A DNA stretch of 64,000 bases from Piromyces finnis (Eukaryota > Neocallimastigomycota > Neocallimastigomycetes > Neocallimastigales > Neocallimastigaceae), in the NCBI GenBank assembly GCA_002104945.1, contig MCFH01000019.1:218501-282500 (forward strand), read 5' to 3'. Of this stretch, positions 57,901-64,000 are shown piece by piece. Position numbers and translations under genes: made by a program. The notes beneath the pieces were generated by a model. The model did not search any database. It worked only from the letters and a program-made list of their open reading frames with translations, and was not told the origin of the DNA. Within the stretch, counting starts at the first letter, position 1; every line of letters starts with the position of its first letter.

Positions 57901-58491
57901 ATTATTATTATTAAATTATTATATATATTTCAAAATTGAAAATTTTAATTATTATTATATTTTAATAGTATGCATACCCAAGCAATATATATATATCTTA
58001 ACATTTTACTTGTTTCATCTTGTTTATTATATAAAATAAAATAAAAAATGAGTATTATTAACTATTTTGGATATTGAAATAGCCTCATACTAATATTTTA
58101 TAATACTATGTTTAATATATACCAAATATTTTTAATAAAGCGTATTGAACACATTCTTCGTCAAATTCATCCTTGATTTCTGATAAACCATTGGCTAAAA
58201 TATATATTTTTATATAAATTTTTAATAAAAATAATTTTTTTAATGACCTTTTAGTATTTACTTTCTTTTTTTATTATTATTGTTTTCTTTTTTCGATAAA
58301 TAAAATAATAGATTTTATTTCTCGAAACATTATATTTATTTTTAATGTAGTAAATACTTACAACCAGAGTTAATTAAAGTAATGTCATCACCTTCATATC
58401 CAAATAAAATCCAGTCAGTATTTGAAGAAGGTTCTTTTAATTCGTTTAATGAAGCATTTAATTCTCTAGAGTGAGTGTATAATAAAGACAT
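54947..58491 (-). CDS. ABP1: Abp1/drebrin-like actin-binding protein (ADF-H, proline-rich repeats, two SH3)
   Basis: Links cortical actin patches to endocytosis. Seven exons (58491-58362, 58194-58123, 58018-57978, 57868-57794, 57650-56724, 56422-55481, 55357-54947) give 865 aa. The ADF-homology domain (residues 1 to about 135) has DWILFGYEGDDITLINSG, YIYIAWCGEYAPPF and GYHVKINARCYEDVEPENI, the last matching HVTINARAEEDVEPE of drebrin-like proteins. A long Pro/Asn-rich region follows. It has about ten units of ANPLSPQP(T/A/N)R around residues 260-340 and related NPLAPPALPQRE units near 545-680; such PxxP arrays bind SH3 domains. A charged ERKEREERERKERE-type helix (about 677-722) precedes two tandem SH3 domains: ...IVSYDYEPQEENEIALVEGE / WWQGE / FPSNYVE and IALYDYDAQEDNEITFKEG / DDWWEGV / FPGNYVEV. 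The tandem SH3 pair ends the protein. Confidence 0.9.
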
Positions 58492-58917
58492 GTTGAATTT
58501 TGATTTATATATATATGTATAATTTTTTTATAATTTTTTTAAAGTGTCTTGTTTAGTCAATTGAAATATTTATTCTATTTATTTGGTAGTTTGTTTTGTT
58601 TTGAGTTAATAGTTTAAAAATAGAAAGTTTTATTCTTAAAGAAAGCGTTAATTTTATTTATTCAGTCTATAATATATAAAAAAAAAATAATATACAATTG
58701 CGATTATATTTGTTTTCAGTTTCCTTTTATAATAAAAGTACTTTTACTTTTTTTTTATAATAAATTTAAAAAAATATATATAAATCGTTAATTTTTTTTT
58801 ATTTTAAAAAAAGTGAAAATAAATAAGCGATTTTTCCTTTTATATATAAAAAATTGTTTTTTTTTTTATTGGCATACATTTATAAAAACTTGTGCCATTT
58901 TTTTTGTTTATCTATTC
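58492..58917. other. Upstream flank of the Abp1-like gene
   Basis: AT-rich spacer immediately upstream of the ADF-H start codon, containing its probable promoter. No gene features. Confidence 0.5.
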
Positions 58918-58923
58918 ATTCAT

Positions 58924-58954
<31 letters not shown>

Positions 58955-58967
58955 TCTATTCATTCAT

Positions 58968-59030
<63 letters not shown>

Positions 59031-59098
59031 CTTATTTATTTATTTATTATTTATTTATTATTTATTTATTTATTTATTATTTATTTATTTATTTATTT
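58918..59098. repeat. TTTA tetranucleotide microsatellite
   Basis: About 45 TTTA units with rare ttca and ctta interruptions. All three forward frames are open across it (Phe-Ile-Tyr-Leu repeats), an artefact of composition. Confidence 0.95.
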
Positions 59099-60066
59099 TT
59101 TGCTGTTATATTAAAAAAAAGGAATAAAAAAAATGATATAAAAATTAATTAATAACATATTGCAATATATTGTAATATATAATATAAATTAATTAAAAAA
59201 TAGTAGAATTTCGAACTAATCCAACTACTTTCTTTTATTATTAAATATACTTTGTCATATATTATAATTTAATATTAATATATGAATACAAACTTTATAT
59301 ATTAATAATTCTATTGAAATATTTTATGAGTTGACAACCAATTAACATTTAATATATTAGTTTTTTCATCAATGATTTATATTTATTTAAATTAAAAATA
59401 AATTTATAATATATGAAGTAATATATTAACTTTATTAAAATCAAAAGTACCAACAGAAAATGAAAAAGAACGTTTGCTGTGACCTTCATAACAAAAAAAG
59501 GAATAGGCAAAAAAGAAAAGAAAAAAGGCCTATTTTATAGATTTTTTTTTTATTATAATGGCATCTAAAGAAATAGGTTTATTTTTATTTTATTGTTATT
59601 CACTCTCCTTTGAATGTAAAATAATTTAATCTTTTTTTCTTTTTGGTACAAATTTAGCATTATCATAGAATTAATTAAAAAAAGAATTTCTTAAAATTTC
59701 TTTAATGAAAATTGTAACCTTAATGGCAGTAGAAAAGTAAATGAATGAATGAATCAATCAATCAATAATAACTATAATTATTAAATGAATGAAAAAATAA
59801 GTAAATAAATAAATAAATAAATAAATAATAATTATAACTAAAGGTAGGATTAAAACCATATAAGGATTTAATATATTAACTTTGGTAGTAACTTGATTCT
59901 ATAGTATTCATACATACTTTTATTAATAATTTACATGAGTGCATTAAATATTAATAAGTAAAACTTAAAGTACATTTATGAATTTTATTTTTTTTATTAT
60001 TATTTTTTCTTTGATATGATATTAGCGTAATGAAAGTATTTTTTTTTTTTACTTATTTATTTGAAT
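59099..60066. other. Upstream / 3' flank spacer
   Basis: Contains gaatgaat and aaataaat short repeats (59740-59828) and a ttgcaatatattgtaatatat motif at about 59158-59179. No gene recognised. Confidence 0.5.
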
Positions 60067-61270
60067 TTAAGCACCAAATTTTGAAGTAAAACCTAATTTA
60101 AAGGCAAGTTCGGCAAGAAAATGATAAGTTAAAATAGAATTATTTCCTCCATTTTTACAATCTTCTTCAGAGAATTTTTGACGTTTATCACAACGAATGG
60201 ATCCATTATGTCTGTAGCATACAGATATTGGTACACTAATATTTATTTAATATATAATTTTGTTTTAATAATTTCATTTCATTAATGAAAATTGGTATTT
60301 ACAGAGTTTAAAGTAATTCAGGGTTAATCGTTTTTTAAGAATGATAATAACAATAATAATAGTAATAATAATAATAATGAAAAAAAGTTTAATAAATCAA
60401 ATAATTTCGATATCTGAGGGAGGTTTTTATAGCTTTATATAAGAATAATTAAACTTACTCTTCAACTTCAACACAAAGACCGGCTTTATGACATCCAGAT
60501 TGTTGTGGAAGAACAAAATTGTTTAATTGATAGGAATCACAATGAAGTTGTGGGTTTTCATAGTATTTTTTAATAGCGTTATTATATCTATCAGCATAGG
60601 AGAGAGCAACAACACATCCAATATCATCATTATCAATATATTCTGATATTATATTATCAAAACAAATAAAACCATTTTTAACCATACTACTATCTAACTT
60701 TAAATGAATAAATAAAACAGAGGCATTTTCTAAATATTCTTTAGTTAATTGAATTATGTCTTCCTTTGAATTATAATCAATATTTAATAATGAGGCTTGA
60801 TTAACAGCTTTAGCTTCATTAAGAGTGGATACAACAGTATCAACATTTGAAATAACATTAATTTTAATATTTCCATATCTTTTCCATTTTAAAAAAAAAT
60901 AAAAAATAAAAATATTATAAAAATAATATAAAAAAATTAGTATTTTGAAATTTTTTTTTTTTTTTTAAAAAAAAAAGGATTATAGTGCGACTTTATATTT
61001 ATAGTTATTTATTTATTTTTACATTGGAAATGTATTACCTTTGCATTAATGTCTCAGACATCTTTTTATACATTGTTTGAAAATTTTATAATAAGGTAGG
61101 GTTAAAATATTTGGTGATATAAAAATGTTTTTAAAAAGTACTTAAGTCATTTAACCGTAAAAATATAATATAAAATACCTTTTCTTTTTCAATATTGGCA
61201 TATCCTAACAATTGAAGAAGGTCATTTTCAGAACTTCCTACAATTTGAATAGATAATTAAGGAAACATAA

Positions 61271-61301
<31 letters not shown>

Positions 61302-61899
61302 AATTAGAGTAATAATAATAATAATAATAATGGAAATTACAATATATAAATAAAAATAAATATATTTAGATATTTAATGATATAGCATAATATAATAATA
61401 ATAAAAAAAATTGGAATCAATATTATTTCCTTAATTTCTATTTTTTTTTTTAAAAAAAAAAAAAAGCAAAACTTCAAAAATGGAAATGAATCAAACATTT
61501 TTAATTATTAAATTTATTTTTTTGTAATTATTTAAAAAATAATAATTGAATATTTTGTATTTAATTAAACTTAACAATTTTTACAATATTTTAAGTATTC
61601 TTATAATGGAAAACGAAAGATATTTATTATTTTGTTTTGAGTTTTAGATTTTCAAATGGAATATTTATTTTTTAATAAGAAACATTAGTATTACCTTCAA
61701 AATTCCATTTTTCAATCATTAGTGTTCCTGAGGATCCTTCTTTAGCTAACCTATCTAAATTATTAAGAGGAACTGAAGTATTATCATTTAAAAATGTTGG
61801 AATAATTCCTGTTTGACTTTCATCCCATGGTTTAACTAAATAAGAAAAACCCTCACCAACTAATATAAGATTCTTTTTTGGATGTCCTGAAGGAGCCAT
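60067..61899 (-). CDS. Conserved eukaryotic protein of unknown function (phosphoglycerate-mutase-like fold suspected)
   Basis: Five exons (61899-61695, 61237-61179, 61061-61039, 60878-60459, 60235-60067) give 291 aa. The N-terminal strand KKNLILVGEGFSYLVKPW and the LDRLAKEGSSGTLMIEKW segment resemble the start of alkaline-phosphatase-superfamily folds such as phosphoglycerate-independent mutases. Later come a VLFIHLKLD strand, GCVVALSYADR, CYRHNGSIRCDKRQKFSE, DCKNGGNSILTYHFLAELAF and a terminal KLGFTSKFGA. From memory, plant proteins of unknown function share the order VVLSYG, RKD...FSFKDFKEHGGN and a C-terminus ending AFKLWKAPKYGA; I cannot verify this here. The usual metal-binding Asp/His residues are not evident, so catalysis is doubtful. 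It could be a pseudo-enzyme or adaptor. Several Cys in the C-terminal third are noteworthy. Confidence 0.7.
61272..61301. repeat. GAA repeat in intron
   Basis: About ten GAA units, followed by an AAT run (61312-61330), within the first intron of the unknown-function gene. Confidence 0.9.
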
Positions 61900-62937
61900 G
61901 AATATTTTATTTTTTTTTTTTATGTATTTTTTTCTTTTCTTGATATATATAATTTCAATAAAATTTTTATTCTCTATGACCAATTCCTTTTTTTTTTTTT
62001 TCTCTCTTAAATTATTCCTCACTAAAAGAATAGTTTTAAATGAAAAAAAAAAAAAAAAAAAAAAAAAAGTTTTTATATTTCCTTTTTTAAAATTTCTTTG
62101 ATTTTATAATAATAAATTTTTTTTATTATAATAATATAAAATAAAGTTTATTCATTTTTTTAATTTTGACAAAAAAAGTTTTTATTCAAAGAGAAGTTGT
62201 TGTTGCTGCTGTTGCTGCTGTTGTTTCTTCTCTATTCAAAGTGTATATAAAAAAAGAATAGATAAATGAATATGGATAGGAAAAAAAAAAGAGGTAGAAT
62301 CGTTTTATCATCCAAAAGAAAAAAAGATATAATCGATTATATATATATTAATAATAAAGAATATTTAAAAAATATATTCCATTAGGTTTTATTAAAAAAG
62401 TATAATAAGAAAAAATATATACATTGAATATTATTTTTTTAAAAGAAAAAAAAAACCAGTATAAAAGATATTAAACAATCCTTTTAACTAGAGTATATAA
62501 ATAAAAAAAAAAAAACAATTCAAATACTTGGTTTTTCCTTTTTTTTTTTTTTTTATTATTAAAAGATAAATTTCAAAATAATTATTTTTTCTTTAATAAT
62601 AAAGTAGTAATTTTCTCTCTTTTTTAAATTACATTTTTAATTCTTTTATAAATAAAAGGAATGAACACCATTACTAACTAATTATTATCATGATGAATTA
62701 CCAATTATCCTTGATTTTTTGGTGATTTTAGCCAAACTTTTTAGCCATAAGAAATTTGACCTCTACCAGACTTTTAGCCAGACCTCAACTTTTCATTTCT
62801 TTTTTTTAATAGGCCATTGAAATTTCTGTGTAACCAATATTTTTTAATATTTTTTTATTAATTTTTCTTTTTTTTTTTTTTTTTTTTTTTTTTCAAACAT
62901 TTAGAGTTATTTTCAAAATTTTATAATAAAATAAACA
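61900..62937. other. Divergent promoter region (unknown gene / CCNDBP1-like)
   Basis: Contains a GCT/GTT patch (62198-62226), T runs, and three ttttagcca copies (62727-62786) upstream of the CCNDBP1-like start. A long T tract (about 62866-62894) lies just before the 5' leader. Confidence 0.5.
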
Positions 62938-64000
62938 ATGTCAAAAGCTGAAAAGGAATTAGACGTCGTATTATTCAAATTCGTTAATAAAATTATAAAA
63001 TATATTGACGATATTAATACCCCAAATGAAAAATTATTTATGTCTCATGACAATTTTAACCATGCTACTTTTTTCCAAAGATTAGGTAAAAGATTTAATA
63101 TATACCTTTTTTTTTTTTTTTACAAAAAAATAATAACAATAATAAAATTCAAACTTTAAATTGATTCAATTTTTCATTTTAAAATTTAATATCTTATATG
63201 GAAAAAAAAAAAAAAAAAAGATAATGCCGTCTCAGTAATTTCATCCAATGCTACTAAATTCTCAATTACTGCAAAGCCACCATGTAATCCAAAGGATGTT
63301 ATCGAGATCAGTTCAATATTCCAACAAAGTATTGAAAATCTTGTAAATATTGTTGAATCTGTTCCTTTAACTCAAGGTTTAAATTACAACAATGGTATGA
63401 TATTTTTAAATATACATATTTATTATTATTATTTAAAAAAAAATATAAAAATTCTATTTGCAATCTGTTTTTTTTTTAAAAGAGAAAAACTAAATCATTT
63501 TTATTTTTATACTATTATAATCAATTGCTTTAAACCATTTAATCTATTCTCTAAAAATAAAATCATTTTATTAAACGAATATTAATAATGAAATTCGATA
63601 ATGTTTATTTTGAATAAAAAAATTTTTTACAATTTTATTATTAAAAAATCAATATCTCTATTACCAAATTATCATATACCCATATATTCCTATCTACATA
63701 TATTAACATATTTATATATCCATATTATATTTAAAAAATAATAAAAAATGAATGGAAATAATAAAACACAATCATTAGAAATTCGTGATATCAGTAAAGA
63801 ATTATTAAGAAGTGTTGCTACTTTAGTTAATGGAACCATGAAAGTTCCAGTCAACTTAAGTTCTATTAATTCATTCCAAGGTGCTTTAGTAGATACCGGT
63901 ATTACTTGGTCCAACTGTGATGCCTTAAAAAAGATATCCAAAAATAATTTAGAAGCTTCTTCAAAAAAAATAAAAGTTACTTTAGATTTTATTGGTGATT
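62938..64000 (+). CDS. CCNDBP1: CCNDBP1/GCIP-like protein (cyclin-D1-binding protein 1 homolog), 3' end outside window
   Basis: Helix-rich protein related to human cyclin-D1-binding protein 1 (GCIP/DIP1), described as a negative regulator of cell-cycle and helix-loop-helix factors; the molecular role in fungi or protists is unknown. Exons: 62938-63085, 63221-63394 and 63779 to the window end. Joined sequence contains NHATFFQRLDNAVSVISSNA (human FWRRLNEAAVTVSREAT), NPKDVIEISSIFQQSIENL, VESVPLTQGLNY (human YYLLPKDQGITL), ELLRSVATLVNGTMKVP (human KLVRGATLDIVDGMAQL), and TGITWSNCDALKKISKNN (human NSVWVACQQMPQIPRDN) followed by LEASSKKIKVTLDFI. The match is in order and spacing. The third acceptor (cattag at 63773-63778) is preceded by an in-frame-looking ATG at 63748, which I regard as intronic. 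Confidence 0.8.

Noticed and set aside
58813-59152. Three overlapping forward frames of FIYL repeats resembling membrane protein
   Set aside because: The TTTA tetranucleotide is open in every frame; hydrophobicity is a by-product.
61898-62101. Forward frame upstream of the unknown-function gene
   Set aside because: Phe/Lys homopolymer translation overlapping the 5' leader of the - strand gene.

Overview
The window is eukaryotic nuclear DNA that is extremely AT-rich. It is full of A/T homopolymers and ATT, TTTA and TA microsatellites, and its genes are cut by many short AT-rich GT-AG introns (up to 15 exons). The best fit is an anaerobic gut fungus (Neocallimastigomycota). The reasons are the intron density, the base composition, a firmicute-type pyruvate formate-lyase activating enzyme (PFL and its activase are known from Neocallimastix), a Bem1/Scd2-like SH3-PX-PB1 protein, and an Abp1 with a fungal-style SH3 tail. 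A dictyostelid amoeba is the main alternative. I rate the gut fungus at about 0.75; this is inference from gene content, not a database match.

Layout. 1-968: flank. 969-3028 (+): K/T-type cyclin. 3544-6938 (-): DCAF4-like WD40 protein. 7840-9618 (+): DNA primase large subunit. 10490-14138 (-): U4/U6 snRNP protein PRPF4. 14906-16959 (-): AIP-like FKBP/TPR co-chaperone. 16960-23342: a 6.4 kb gene-free spacer with microsatellites and several short tandem arrays. 23343-25130 (+): SH3-PX-PB1 scaffold. About 26840-28110 (+): decayed non-LTR retrotransposon, followed by an orphan ORF and an in-frame 54-bp repeat (28.9-29.5 kb). 31143-32379 (+): PFL activating enzyme. 33848-35550 (+): PMP34/PMP47-type solute carrier. 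36873-43882 (-): SKI3 (TTC37). 45527-47858 (-): divergent G-protein alpha subunit. 51637-53147 (+): exosome subunit RRP42. 54947-58491 (-): Abp1-like actin-binding protein. 60067-61899 (-): conserved protein of unknown function. 62938-64000 (+, cut by the window end): CCNDBP1-like protein.

Most genes are housekeeping and have no operon-like relation. Functional themes recur: RNA metabolism (PRPF4, SKI3 and RRP42; the last two act together in 3'-5' mRNA decay), transcription and replication (cyclin, primase), polarity, actin and signalling (Bem1-like scaffold, Abp1, G alpha), and anaerobic metabolism (PFL activase, carrier). Exon models were assembled by hand. Complete models sum to whole numbers of codons, which supports the splice choices. 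One PRPF4 exon needs 154 nt where coordinate counting gave 155, so boundaries there are good to about 1 bp.
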